Shown: positions 1-11,598, counted from the first letter of the stretch. The stretch: DNA of 64,000 nt from Clytia hemisphaerica (GCA_902728285.1 CACVBU010000292.1:1368256-1432255), one strand, 5' to 3'. The notes: generated by a model from the sequence alone, not told the origin. A program made the numbers and translations.

Positions 1-365
1 GACAGGTCATTCATTTGAGGGCTATGCATGTTAGCCTCCAATGATGCAAGTTACCCACTCTCACGGTAGCAGTCAGTTTTTACGTACCTCGTTGGCCTTG
101 CAGACAACTGGCAAATGGTTTCTGTAATTTGACCAAGTCTACCAATGCAAAATACAGTTCTTGTTGAAATGTTATAAATATGAACTACGTTTTGCAAAGA
201 TTTTGATGCAAATTGTGTTTTTCTGGAGTTTGCGCTTTGCGCCAAGTTTTACGGTTGATGGTTTTTAGATATTTAGGTTGTATATTTTCAATTAAAAGTG
301 TTTTGGGATTGTTCGCACCCCGTCCAATTTTTTTGTGACCTCAGCTGCCTGACTTTGACTATTTG
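1..365. other. Intergenic, nothing recognised
   Basis: No coding frame, RNA gene or clear repeat is visible before the inverted-repeat element that begins near 366. Confidence 0.5.
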
Positions 366-710
366 TACCTTAAAGGAAGAAATTTTGGCGGAAAGAAAAT
401 TTGGCGGATTTGGCGGATTTGACTGAAATCCGCCGAATTAAGTTCCCGCCAAAATTTCTTTTTTCTGCCATCCGCCAAATTAAATTCCCGACAAATTAAA
501 CATTTTGAAAATATGATCTCTTTTAAGGTGTTTTTGCTATTTTTTCGCTGTTTTGACGCCATCTTAAGGTTAAATTTTAAAGCGACCGCCAAATTAAATT
601 CCCGCCAAATTTAGTTTTTTCGTCCATCCGCCAAATGAAATTCTCTTTGAAGAAACTTTTTTGGCCATCCGCCAAATTAAATTCCCGCCAAAATTTCTTC
701 CTTTAAGGTA
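366..710. mobile_element. MITE-like element with 26-bp perfect terminal inverted repeats
   Basis: The left end reads TACCTTAAAGGAAGAAATTT followed by TGGCGG. The right end at 685-710 is its exact reverse complement. The outermost dinucleotide is TA at both ends, as expected for a TA target duplication of the Tc1/mariner type. The interior is a chain of short CCGCCAAATTAAATTCCCG-like motifs in both orientations. There is no transposase, so it would be non-autonomous. A longer relative with the same left end lies at 56754, and loose motif copies lie near 1240-1330. Confidence 0.8.
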
Positions 711-3700
711 GCTTGTTAGTTTAAAGTGTTATTGTAGTTTTATCAAGTAAAACAAAAAGTACAGTTTCTATGTATATTTGATGGATATCTTTATTTTGGT
801 TCTGACGTTTTGGCAATTTTCTTATTTATTTCTAGATAACACTTTGGTCAGATATGGATATTGTCTACATCCAACAGAAAAAATGTATCATAACTGACTG
901 GAATGAAATTAACAAAAAATTTAATTACACTATGTTTCTCTTTTATTTTATAGTAATGAACTATAGCTTAATTGTTTGATGTCATAGAAACAGTGCTACA
1001 ATGCTAAAGAGAAGTTTACTTTGATCTTCTCGTGGGGGTGGGGGGTTGGAGGAGCTCTCAGGCTTGTTTTAAATAATTTTAAATCAAGTTATGAAATGTT
1101 TCACATTTTGTACATTATTCAACATTATTAGTCTACTCTGTTTCAGTACATCTCTTACATCTGTTAACCCACTTATTAAAGCTATCTAGTTAAGCTCTAT
1201 TGGCTGACCTTCCAGCCTCGGCTGGTTTATTTCGCTTGTCCGCCAAATTTAAGTTTCTCAACCATTCACCAAATTAAATTCTGTATTTTTCGCTCATCCA
1301 CCAAGCCAAGTTAAATTCTCGCCAAAATTGATTCCTACCTTCTTTATTTTATTCTGTATTTTAGATCTATTTAATCCAATCTCTTATAACGTAAAATTCG
1401 CACACGTTTTTACTTTTCAACCTTTGTCTTTGTTCAAATCTTTGTGCTAATAATCCTTATAGCTGGAGCTTCCAGCGCAGCTGGTTTATTTGTGGCTTAA
1501 AAAACAACTCTTTCGGTAACAAATGGCTTAGGCTAAATGGGTAAGAGATGACGGCACCAAAAACATTGAAAAAATCACGTTCTCAGATTCAAAATTTAAT
1601 ATCTTTTCAACGACTTATTTAATTGTTCTGAAATTTTCAGGAGAGTTGGACATGGATGTAAGCTTCCAAGTTTTGAAAAAAAAGTAAAAATTATTCTCTG
1701 GAACATGTGTATTTTTACAGACCCACCAGCTAATTCAAAGATCAAAGTAAAAATTTGATCAAAAACAGGTGTTCCTGGAGTCCGATTGGCTTGAAAGCTT
1801 GCACACATGCTTGGATTCATGAAACTAGTCAAAATCTGAAATTTCAAAATTTTCGGAATATCTGGCGGTATTTTACAGACCGGTCTGTAAATTACACTAT
1901 CTGGTCAAAAAAATGTGATTCCATGGTTCGTTTACCTGAAATTTTGCTCACAAGCTGGGATTCATGAAAATAGTCTAAAGAGCTTTCAAAATTGTCTGAA
2001 TATCTGGCGGTATTTTACAGACCAGTCTTTCTACACAATACACCGTTTAGGAGTGTCGACTGCGCACGCGTCAATCCAATTTTCCATTGTTTTGATTTAA
2101 CGACCACAGAAAATTCACTCTCCTGGTATGTAGGTAAACATCTGGTTCTCATAAGGAAACATAGCAGAAAAACGGTAGGTAAAGAACTCCTTTTAATCAT
2201 AACTTCTTTTCCTCTTGATGAATTTTTGTGAAATTTTCAGGAGAGACTTATGAAATTATCATTGATATCATGTTCAAATATCTAAATCATTCTCTTTAAA
2301 GGAGAGAAAAAAATTCACAATGTTTACATTCCTCTAACCTTTCACAGTACTAAAGTGCGCATTTTACCTACCATTTTTACCGGCCTCTGCAATGGAGTAC
2401 CGTGAAGATAGCGAGACTCCTAAACGGTGTATTTGTTGATCTAGCGTGTACCTAAATGCGCAAATTTTGCACACAAGCCACAATTCATTCAAGTCAAAAT
2501 TGAAAACCTGAAAACAGTCCCACCCCATGTCTGAAACTTATGAGATTTTATGAGATTTCCAAAACTATGCTATTAGTTAACAACAAGTTTTTCCCACTTT
2601 CTTGAAAAAATAATTTGCAAAGCAGATTCATTGAGATTTTCTTTTCTAGAAAAATTTCCTTACAGAGAGGTCCAACAAAATTTGAAACTGGCAAGTCCTG
2701 ATACAAAATTTCTACAGGTTGATTAAGTTTGGAGAAGGTTTACTTCTTTGAAATGAAAGTTTTCATTTTCCTATGAAAATTTGAGGGCTTTCCTATTTTG
2801 GTAGAAGAAACGTTTGTCTCAGGAGGACACAAAAGTGTCAAGGCAGTAGCAAGAGATTGGGAATTTAGAGCAGATTTATCCAAAAAATAAATAAGCTGAG
2901 AGAAATCAATTTATGTTAATTTGTTGGAGCTAACATCCCAAAAATCTGTAATTTTTTTTGCATAAAAAATTTCTGAAAGCTGAGATTCAGTTGTTTGTTT
3001 ATATTTTCTGCCATTTTGAGAAAAAAAAGACCAATCAAAAGGCAGTTCGAACGTCAAATGACGTCACATACAAATCAAAAAATTTGAAAAGAGTTAATGA
3101 GAAAATTTGTCTTACCATACCCATGAAGGTAATAAAGATACAGATGGAGAGAAAACGTCTCGTTAATGACCTAAATGGTCGTTGAAATCTTTTATAAATC
3201 TATTCAAAGCAGCTTTTCTTTGATGTACCATCATTGGAAGCAAAAAACATCAATTTATAACTTTATAACAACAGAAAGAGGCTATGATCCGTTGATTTTG
3301 AAAAACTTAATTTTGCAAGAAATCTTAGTTAAAATGCGATTCGAAATAGTTTCAACTGATTTAAGGATAAAAGAATATATTAATTTCATAAGGATATATT
3401 TTTGGGCTGGCATTTTGTGAACATTGAGAGTCGCATCACATTATCATTGAAAGTTTCTTAACTTAAAATCTTCACGTCTAAGTGGGCAGCGGTTTTCATA
3501 CTCTGACAAAATGATCGATACATGGTTCCTAATCGTAACACGTAATTCTTTTTTAAATCTATCGATGGCTTAATGGGCAGCTTCCCCTAGAAGTTTGGAG
3601 AATTGTGCTTATTATGTGAAGTTTTTTTCAATTTTTCATGACAAGGCTATTATATTTCAATATACTTGTTAAAAATGTAATGTCTTTTCATTCATCTTAA

Positions 3701-4968
3701 ATATTCCCACGAGTATACCCAAAATTAATCATCTTATTCCCAAAGCAACCAAACAGCTGTTTGCTTCCGATAATAAATCAGAATGGAAGAAAAGGCATTG
3801 ACTCTCCATCTATCTTTATTACCTTCATGCCATACCATAGAAAACTGACTCATACGTTTGAGCAGAACAAGTTTTGGAGAAAAAAAATTATATGGCTGAA
3901 TAGCAGAAGCATTCAGCTTTGATTTGATACCACGCACTAGTAAAAATGTTGTGAAATTCCTACCAAAAATTTCAAACCAAAACTTATTTTTCAATTTCTT
4001 GGCTCTTGGAGATCTTTCTTTTTTTCACGCGTAGATTCAAAACAAACTTGAATCACAAGGGAAGACCATAGTGAAAAAATTATACGGCTAACGATTTTCG
4101 CTCAATTGTTATAACCTTTTGAAAAAGGCCTATGTTTTGAAACGTCGGTGCCGGTTTCCGTGTCCGTCAAAAATGGTAGGTGGGTTGCGATTATCAGACG
4201 ATTGAGACTCAAGGAAGCGACGAAAACGGAAGAAGACAGATTAAGAAATTCTCTATACTTAAAAAAAAAAGGTTTCTGAATATCTTTTTTCAAAGGTGAG
4301 ATATTTATCTCCAAACTTCTTTTTTACAAAAACTGGGAATTGTTACCGCTCCGCGCGCGACCTTTCGGCCTCCCTATTCAAACTAATTTTTTTCCATTTA
4401 ACAGCAAAATAAACATTTAAAACCGATGAACCACTGCTTAGATTGCTTAGATGCGTTCCGCCCACACGGCAATTTAATCAACTTCAGATTCTAAGTCCGT
4501 GTTTCGGCTTCCGGTAATTTTGTTGCTGTTCACTGCTAGGGTACACCATTTTAAAACGGCATTTTTCACAGTCCTATCTACCAAACCGAGAAACTTTTTG
4601 TGGCTTCAAGCCAAACCATTCAAGGTCATTTCGATAAAATCATCGGTTTGTAGATGTGATTTATATAGCAAATTTTATAGCAAATTTTTGCTTGGGATAG
4701 AAGTTAAAGGTACGTGCACACAATATAGCAAAACTGCTTCGCTCATTAATTCGCTTCGCAAAAATCTGACGATACAAAACTACACTGCAATGCAATGGTT
4801 TCAAATCCAGGAACAAATGAAATCTGACGTTTTGTTTTTATGAATTACGTAATCTTAGCTACTTATTCGAAAACCAGACAGTGCCAGGGTATTATCTACC
4901 GTCAACTGCTCTAACTTGGGACTATCTGACAAAACATTGGACGGCAATTTGACCACCATTTCACCATA
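711..4968. other. Gene-free stretch with repeat fragments
   Basis: No ORF here has family features, splice-linked partners or sensible composition. It contains weak GGCGG-type motif copies (about 1240-1330) and a pair of direct repeats with palindromic cores (1786-2040, annotated separately). The rest is AT-rich unique-looking sequence. Confidence 0.5.
1786..2040. repeat. Two direct repeats about 142 bp apart, with palindromic TTTACAGACCGGTCTGTAAA
   Basis: The phrase AATATCTGGCGGTATTTTAC followed by AGACC occurs at about 1857 and again about 1999. Each is preceded by a similar segment containing GGATTCATGAAA. The first copy ends in a perfect 20-bp palindrome at 1872-1891. The same palindrome family recurs at 56090-56240 near the other end of the window, so this is a dispersed repeat. 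Confidence 0.6.
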
Positions 4969-5991
4969 GACCCTTTCGCCTTTCCATCCGCCATCTTGAA
5001 TTGTATGCAAAAATACAGGAACAAAAATGCTGTGGTTGGATTTAGTTGGAAAGTATGCAAAACATATGCAAGTTTACACAAATATTAAAAAGACAACAAA
5101 GCATCTTATAAATAAATATTATAATCATTAGAACAATAAAAGATGGAATTTTTTAATATTTACAGAATAACAAAAGCATTTTAGAAATTTGTTCTTAAAG
5201 ACATAGCATATTTTGTTTTCATGCCATTAAAAAACTCCACAAAGACGGAGTACACACATCAAACTTACAAAACACGCAAACTGAAAGCAGTAATTATGAT
5301 GTCACACATCATCAATGTTTTGATTTGATCATTTGGCGGCTCTATTCCCAGCCAGTGTGGAAATGATGCAAAGTCCACACCAAATTGTTATTTGTTAAAA
5401 CTGAGGTCTACGCCGAAAAAAGTTCTAGGTCCAGGGATTGGCCCTAGGATATTTGATTTTCCCGCCCCTAAAACTTGCTCAAATAAGCTTTATATTCTAT
5501 TTACACTCTACGTCCTTATATGGTGGTCGAGGGAGTGGCTTAAACCTGGCATCATGAAATGAGGCATTAGAATGGGGTTGCTTCTCTCGTCTTGAAATGC
5601 TTTGATCTATGCCAATATCTTACTTTATATCCGCTCCTTACGCCAATATGCCAAAAGTAATTAATGCCTCACTCTGAATATATTTGGCGTACTGTGCACC
5701 AATTCCAGCCTGGATTCCCAGGAGAATAATTTACCGTCAGCCGAATAAGGATTTTTTTTTACCTTTGCGGGTGATTTTTCAGTTTGAGTTTATGTCTAAT
5801 GTTATAGTCTTTTGAAGTGCTTGTTCTAAGAGATGAGTGAATATAATTGTTTTTAGTTTTCAAGAGAAGCAAATTTAATCTTTCTTTTTGCATATGTTTT
5901 GCATACTTTCTAAGGGAATTTCACCACAGCAATTCGGTCACCATAAATTTTGCATACAATTCAATATGGCGGATGGAAAGGCGAAAAGGTC
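4969..5991. mobile_element. Element of about 1 kb with about 45-bp terminal inverted repeats
   Basis: The left end at 4969 starts GACCCTTTCGCCTTTCCATC and continues through CGCCATCTTGAATTGTATGC. The right end at about 5946-5991 is the reverse complement with about two mismatches. No transposase frame lies between them, so it looks like a non-autonomous DNA transposon. Exact outer boundaries are uncertain. Confidence 0.7.
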
Positions 5992-7487
5992 AATTAAAAA
6001 TACACAATTTCTCTTTTTCGCACAGAGTAGGCTTTTAAATCGAAATATGAAGAAAATCCGTAGTGGGGAACACACTCAAATGTCTGGAAAGAAGAAGACC
6101 TAGGTATGATTGATAAACTTGGTGGAGTTATCAAAACAAATTTGTTGTCAAAGAGATTTAAACAGTAAGTGAAGATGCAGGCCAGATATCAAACAATCCC
6201 ATGTTTTAGACCAATTGTTCCAAGTTGACGGTAGCGCCACCAGTAAGCATAAAAAATATAATAATACGCAGGGAACAAAGTTGTCATCTGTGATCCATCA
6301 GTTACAGTGCAAGGCTGAAAACCACATGAATATGGTTCATCCTATAAAAGGAAGTTCTTTCTATGGTGGCCCATCTTGAAGTGAAGGTGGTTGAACAGAA
6401 TATTTTTGACATATTGATGTAACTGTCCATATTTAATAATTCTTTCTAATTTTTTGCATAAAAGACAGCAAAGCTCTCCATAGCCAAGGTTCTAAGCTAA
6501 TAGTATAATTTTGGCTTTAAACTAGCCGTATTTTACAAGGGTTGCAAAGCCAGACTCCACCTCAATTCGCAAGTTGCTAGCAAAAGGCTACTTCTGTTGA
6601 AAGGTTTGCACTTTCTTACAATTCACCACATTACTGCCAAAATTAGTTTGAGAGCTTGGTTTCATTTTTGTATTTGGCGTGTTTGAACGATTTCTTGTGG
6701 TTAGCATATCACTTTTTTAAAGTTGTTTCTGCAAGACTGATGTAAATTTTACTTTTGGGTTGTAAATTCTCGTTGTCTGTTGTCAGATAGGCTTCGTAAA
6801 CAGTGTTTTTAGCTAAGCAGTTACCATTCATGGAGCATCGATTTTTGACGATGCAGAATTGCATTTTAAGATATCAATTAGTGCGACAAAGGAATTTTAT
6901 TTTGCTAAATCAACACTTTTGCGAAACATGGTCCTGAGAGGACCAAAATAGGGTGGTCTCTGTGTCAAAGTGTCCTTAAATTTTTTAGTAGATGTTTACT
7001 AAAATACCACTTGTAAACATGTAAACAATTGTCAAAAGCTCTTTGGGTCTCAATTTGTATGTTTAAAGGCTTACCTTCTGAGCTTGGTTTGAAGATATGG
7101 GCTCACCTCACAGGCTAGGCCTTGTTGTGGCAAATCTCGCAAAATTACCTTACCCACAAATGCAGCCTGGGAGTGTCTGACTGCTGCTGAGTGCAACCTG
7201 GAACAACCTCCAAACCCCTAAGGGTGCCCCTGTTCATACACGCTTATGCCTGATTCAGCCTGATTATATATAGGCAATGTACACTTATTACTAGAGCATG
7301 ATTTAGTTTCTTGGGGGTAGTGGGATCATTATAGGGGTCTAATTGATGAAACTCTAAAAACAACATCATTTTTGTTATCAACTAACATTACGCTTTGAAA
7401 TAATTTTGTCACAAAAATGTATGTCTGCAATTTACAATTCCTCTATATTTCACTCCCTGGACCAGGAGAAATTTGAATATAGTAAAG

Positions 7488-8819
7488 ATGTCAACAATGA
7501 AACATTGCATGTTTATACCACCAGAATTTGGAGGCAAAGAAATTTTACCCTTTGCTTTATGGGATCAATTTGATTTGGATTCTGTTGACCAAGGATTTGA
7601 TGAAACTGGTCAATATTATCTTCTATTTCAAGACGATTTCGACCAGATGTGCATTATTCAAGCTGTTTATTTTGATCACGAGTTACTGAAACTGAAGAGC
7701 AATCTTATAGAAATCAAATTCCCAGAAATTGAAGTTGAGAATCCAATCAGGTCTTTTTTATTTGACAAACACGGAGCACAAGTTGTACATGCTATCCAAA
7801 GATATTCAAAAAATGGAGTAGATCGTGTTGATTTGTATCATTTTTGTTTTTATGGTCTATTGACAACCAAATGTGATCATCATATTATTGAGATTGATAA
7901 CAGTCAAAAAGCTGATCTGTCTTTTAAATATGCTGAACTTGAATATTTTTCTTCTGTGAAATTTGATTATCAATGTCGTGATAGAGAAGTGACCACTTTG
8001 ATGGTTCATGCTTTTAACCGATTACCTTGTCATAATAATGATAGAACAAAACAAAGAGTTGACTTGATTCATACATCAAATGGCAAAATTTGGCATTCAA
8101 GAACAATCTTGCTTGATTTAAATGTCTGTATCAGGTATATATCAAGTTTTAGTGATGCTAACTTGTTTTTAACAAGGGATATGCTTTATGTGTATGGTAA
8201 TATTGTCAATAAGACTTTTTTAACCTGGCAGTTTGATTTAAATGGACAATATATAACATCACACTGCTCTCTAGCTCCTGTTGATGGTATTAATGGCTTG
8301 AACCATCATAACCATTACTTACATGTTTTATCTTCTGATGAAAATGATGATGAGCTCAGACGTATATTGAAATTGCGACATGGTAAAGTGGAAGCTTTAG
8401 TAGAATGGGATAATGGTGTTTTAACTGGTTTTGTCCAGCCTGATCGTAGAGAAAATTTTATTGTTGATGGTATTTTAAATCGGTTTGGTCAGATTTTAGC
8501 ACAATATCGTATTTTCAAAGAAAATGGTTTGTGTCAGTTTCATTTTGTTGATTTGAAGACGAACGAAACTGTGATGGAGTTTTGTGTTCCAAAAGATCCA
8601 ATAAGTTATGGAAATTTTAACTTGAATTGGAATTCAAGAGAGTATTCATTGACATATTTTGATAATGAACCTTATTTCAAAGTATCCAGAATAAATTCAC
8701 ATCAAATCACTTTGAAGCATTTTGCCAGATTAGCTGTTTTGACTTCATTCAGTGAGGAATATTTGGCTAAACAGAATTTGCCAAAATCATTGTTTGATTA
8801 TCTTGGAATTGACAAATAA
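7488..8819 (+). CDS. Probable SOCS-box protein with a beta-propeller-like body, copy 1
   Basis: A single uninterrupted frame of 443 aa from ATG at 7488; the in-frame TTG at 7473 is not a credible start, and copy 2 begins at the matching ATG. I do not recognise the body by name. It has recurring blocks of 45-55 residues ending in hydrophobic, aromatic and Asp/Gly-rich turns (for example RVDLIHTSNGKIWHS and TWQFDLNGQYITS), which suggests a WD-like beta-propeller. The last 40 residues fit a SOCS box: TLKHFARLAVL at about 408-418 resembles the elongin BC box, with Ala where Cys is usual, followed by LPKSLFDYL resembling the Cullin-5 box LPxPLxxYL. Known SOCS-box proteins are substrate receptors of elongin BC-Cul5 ubiquitin ligases. 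That role is inferred here. The neighbour at 10270 is a tandem paralogue. Confidence 0.7.
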   Translation: MSTMKHCMFIPPEFGGKEILPFALWDQFDLDSVDQGFDETGQYYLLFQDDFDQMCIIQAVYFDHELLKLKSNLIEIKFPEIEVENPIRSFLFDKHGAQVVHAIQRYSKNGVDRVDLYHFCFYGLLTTKCDHHIIEIDNSQKADLSFKYAELEYFSSVKFDYQCRDREVTTLMVHAFNRLPCHNNDRTKQRVDLIHTSNGKIWHSRTILLDLNVCIRYISSFSDANLFLTRDMLYVYGNIVNKTFLTWQFDLNGQYITSHCSLAPVDGINGLNHHNHYLHVLSSDENDDELRRILKLRHGKVEALVEWDNGVLTGFVQPDRRENFIVDGILNRFGQILAQYRIFKENGLCQFHFVDLKTNETVMEFCVPKDPISYGNFNLNWNSREYSLTYFDNEPYFKVSRINSHQITLKHFARLAVLTSFSEEYLAKQNLPKSLFDYLGIDK

Positions 8820-8899
8820 CATTCATTCAAGTATATATTTTTTATGGTATATGCGAAGAAATAAGAATTTCTGTCAAACTATATTCACTCAGGAGATTT

Positions 8900-8963
8900 G
8901 GGTGGCAGAGCAGCATATGCATTTCGTCCTTATTAGGACTCGTCAGCACTGCATACTGCACCC
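8900..8963 (-). ncRNA. Hammerhead-ribozyme-like motif (probably degenerate)
   Basis: Read on the minus strand, 8946 down to 8922 gives CTGACGA, a GTCC/GGAC helix closed by TAATAA, then CGAAA. This matches the conserved hammerhead core (CUGANGA, stem II, GAAA). TATGCA before it and TGCATA after it can pair, as can outer GGGTG and CACCC. The cleavage strand (NUH) and a normal stem I are not clear, so it may be inactive or a short-stem-III form of the kind reported from Penelope-like retroelements. The segment is present only in the first SOCS-box duplication unit. Confidence 0.5.
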
Positions 8964-9034
8964 TGGCTGGCTAGATCGATTAATGGCGAATATCAGAGAT
9001 CTGACCTCAAGGAGAGCCAGTGTTGAAAATACTA

Positions 9035-9044
9035 AATAAAATAA
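9035..9044 (+). promoter_or_regulatory. Polyadenylation signals of SOCS-box copy 1
   Basis: Two overlapping AATAAA hexamers about 215 bp after the stop codon. The same motif is conserved in copy 2. Confidence 0.55.
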
Positions 9045-10269
9045 AGATAAAACATAATAAGGGACTAATATTTTCATATTTGTACGTTTTTTCTATTTTT
9101 TGAATTTTTCTAAATATATATAAATCAAACCTTAGAGGAGACTTAGCAACAAATTTGTACCGCTTATTTTTTGCCATCCTGTATTTTTGGACCTACTTTA
9201 AGGGGGGTCCTATTAATCAATTCTTTCTAATTTTTTGCATAAAAGACAGCAAAGCTCTCCATAGCAAGGTTCTAAGCTAATAGTATAATTTTGGCTTTAA
9301 ACCGTTTAAACTAGCCGTATTTTACAAGGGTTGCAAAGCCAGACTCCACCTCAATTCGCAAGTTGCTAGCAAAAGGCTACTTCTGTTGAAAGGTTTGCAA
9401 TTTCTTACAATTCACCACGTTACTGCCAAAATTAGTTCGAGAGCTTGGTTTCATTTTCGTATTTGGCGTGTTTGAACGATTTCTTGTGGTTAGCATATCA
9501 CTTTTTTAAAGTTGTTTCTGCAAGACTGATGTAAATTTTACTTTTGGGTTGTAAACTCTCGTTGTCTGTTGTCAGATTGGCTTCGTTAACAGTGTTTTTA
9601 GCTAAAGCAGTTACCGTTCATGGGGCATCGATTTTTGAAGATCTAGTTGCATTTTAAAGTATCAATTAGTGGGACAAAGAAAATTTTATTTTGCTAAATC
9701 AACACTTTTGTGAAACATGGTCCTGAGAGGACCAAAATAGGGTGTCTGTGTCAAAGTGTCCTTAAATCTTTTAGTAGATGTTTACTAAAATACCACTTGT
9801 AAACATGTAAACAATTGTCAAAAGCTCTTTGGGTCTCAATTTGTATGTTTAAAGGCTTATCTTCTGAGCTTGGTTTGAAAATGTGGGCTCACCTCACGGG
9901 CTAGGCCTTGTTGTGGCAAGTCTCGCAAAATTACCTTACCCACAAATGCAGCCAGGGAGTGTCTGACTGCTGCTGAGTGCAACCTGGAACAACCTCCGAA
10001 CCCCTAAGGGTGCCCCTGTTCATACACGCTTATGTCTGATTCAGCCTGATTATATAGGCCATGTACACTTATTACTGATTTCTATGATTTAGTTTCTTAG
10101 GGGTAGTGGGATCATTATAGGGGTCTAATTGATAAAAATCAACAACATCATTTTTGTTATCAAATAACATTACGCTTCGAAATAATTTTGTCACAAAAAT
10201 GTATGTCTGCAATTTACAGTTCCTCTACATTTCACTCCCTGGACCAGGAGAAATTTAAATATAATAAAA

Positions 10270-11598
10270 ATGTCAACAATGAAACATTGCATGTTTATAC
10301 CACCACAATCCAGAGGCAAGGAAATCTCACCCTTTGCATTATGGGATCAATTTGATTTGAATTTTGTTGATCAAGGATTTGATGAAACTGGTCAATATTA
10401 TCTTCTATATCAAGACGATTTTTGCCAGATGTGCATTATTCAAGCTGTTTATTTTGATCACGAGTTACCGAAACTGAAGAGCAATCTTATAGAAATCAAA
10501 TTCCCAGAAATTGAAGTTGAGAATCCAATCAGGTCTTTTTTATTTGACAAACACGGAGCACAAGTTGTACATGCTATCCAAAGATATTCAATAAATGGAG
10601 TAGACCGTGTTGATTTGTATCATTTTTGTTTTTATGGTCTATTGATAACCAAATGTGATCATCATATTGAGATTGATAACAGTCAAAAAGCTGATCTGTC
10701 TTTAGAATATGTTCCTTCTGAACGTTTTTCTTTTGTGAAATTTGATTATCAATGTCGTGATAGAGAAGTGACCACTTTGATGGTCCATGCTTTTGACCGA
10801 TTACCTTGCCATAATAATGATAGAACAAAACAAAGAGTTGACTTGATTCATACATCAAATGGCAAAATTTGGCATTCAAGAACAATCTTACTTGATTTAC
10901 ATGTCTGTTTCAGGTATATATCATGTTTTAATGATGCTAACTTGTTTTTAACAAGGGATATGATTTATGTGTATGGTGATATTATCAATAAGACTTTTAA
11001 AACCTGGCAGTTTGATTTAAATGGACAATATATAACATCATACTCTTCTCTAGCTCCTGTTGATGGTATTATCGGCTTTAACCATCGCAACCATCACTTA
11101 CATGTTTTATCTTCTGAGGACAATGATGTTGAGCTCAAACGTATATTGAAATTGCAACATGGTAAAGTGGAAGTTTTAGTAGAATGGGATAATGGCGTTT
11201 TAAATGGTTTTGTCCAGCCTGATAGTAGAGGAAATTTTATTTTTGATGGTATTTTAAATCGGTTTGGTCAGATTTTAGCACAATATCGTATTTTCAAAGA
11301 AAATGGTTTGTGTCAGTTTCATTTTGTTGATTTGAAGACGAACGAAACTGTGATGGAGTTTTGTGTTCCAAAAGATCCAATAAGTTATGGAAATTTTAAC
11401 TTGAATTGGAATTCAAGAGAGTATTCATTGACATATTTTGATAATGAACCTTATTTCAAAGTATCCAGAATAAATTCACATCAAATCACTTTGAAGCATT
11501 TTGCCAGATTAGCTGTTTTGACTTCATTCAGTGAGGAATATTTGGCTAAACAGAATTTGCCAAAATCATTGTTTGATTATCTTGGAATTGACAAATAA
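10270..11598 (+). CDS. Probable SOCS-box protein with a beta-propeller-like body, copy 2
   Basis: An uninterrupted 442-aa frame starting MSTMKHCMF, collinear with copy 1 and one codon shorter (HHIEID against HHIIEID). The first two thirds differ at many positions. From about residue 330 to the end the two proteins appear identical, including the SOCS-box-like tail TLKHFARLAVL...LPKSLFDYLGIDK. This suggests recent gene conversion of the 3' half or strong constraint. As in copy 1, a substrate-receptor role in an elongin BC-Cul5 ligase is inferred from the tail only. Both copies keep intact frames and poly(A) signals, so both look functional. Lack of introns, unlike all neighbours, could mean a retrocopy origin before the tandem duplication. 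Confidence 0.7.
   Translation: MSTMKHCMFIPPQSRGKEISPFALWDQFDLNFVDQGFDETGQYYLLYQDDFCQMCIIQAVYFDHELPKLKSNLIEIKFPEIEVENPIRSFLFDKHGAQVVHAIQRYSINGVDRVDLYHFCFYGLLITKCDHHIEIDNSQKADLSLEYVPSERFSFVKFDYQCRDREVTTLMVHAFDRLPCHNNDRTKQRVDLIHTSNGKIWHSRTILLDLHVCFRYISCFNDANLFLTRDMIYVYGDIINKTFKTWQFDLNGQYITSYSSLAPVDGIIGFNHRNHHLHVLSSEDNDVELKRILKLQHGKVEVLVEWDNGVLNGFVQPDSRGNFIFDGILNRFGQILAQYRIFKENGLCQFHFVDLKTNETVMEFCVPKDPISYGNFNLNWNSREYSLTYFDNEPYFKVSRINSHQITLKHFARLAVLTSFSEEYLAKQNLPKSLFDYLGIDK

Larger units (their letters stand above)
6438..9195. repeat. Tandem duplication unit 1 (promoter, SOCS-box gene, 3' flank)
   Basis: This segment and 9220-11829 are near-identical over about 1 kb upstream of the ORF, the whole ORF, and the 3' flank with its poly(A) signals. 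Both begin at TTCTTTCTAATTTTTTGCAT and end near GCCATCCTGTATTTT. This unit carries about 125 bp (roughly 8848-8979) downstream of the stop codon that unit 2 lacks. Confidence 0.9.

Noticed and set aside
4499..4843. 114-codon ORF beginning MFRLPVILLLF
   Set aside because: Hydrophobic start could mimic a signal peptide, but there are no splice partners, homology or supporting composition.
7473..7487. Upstream start (TTG) for SOCS-box copy 1
   Set aside because: Not an ATG. Copy 2 starts at the homologous ATG equivalent to 7488.
10574..10885. Minus-strand ORF inside SOCS-box copy 2
   Set aside because: Shadow of the plus-strand gene, with no family features.
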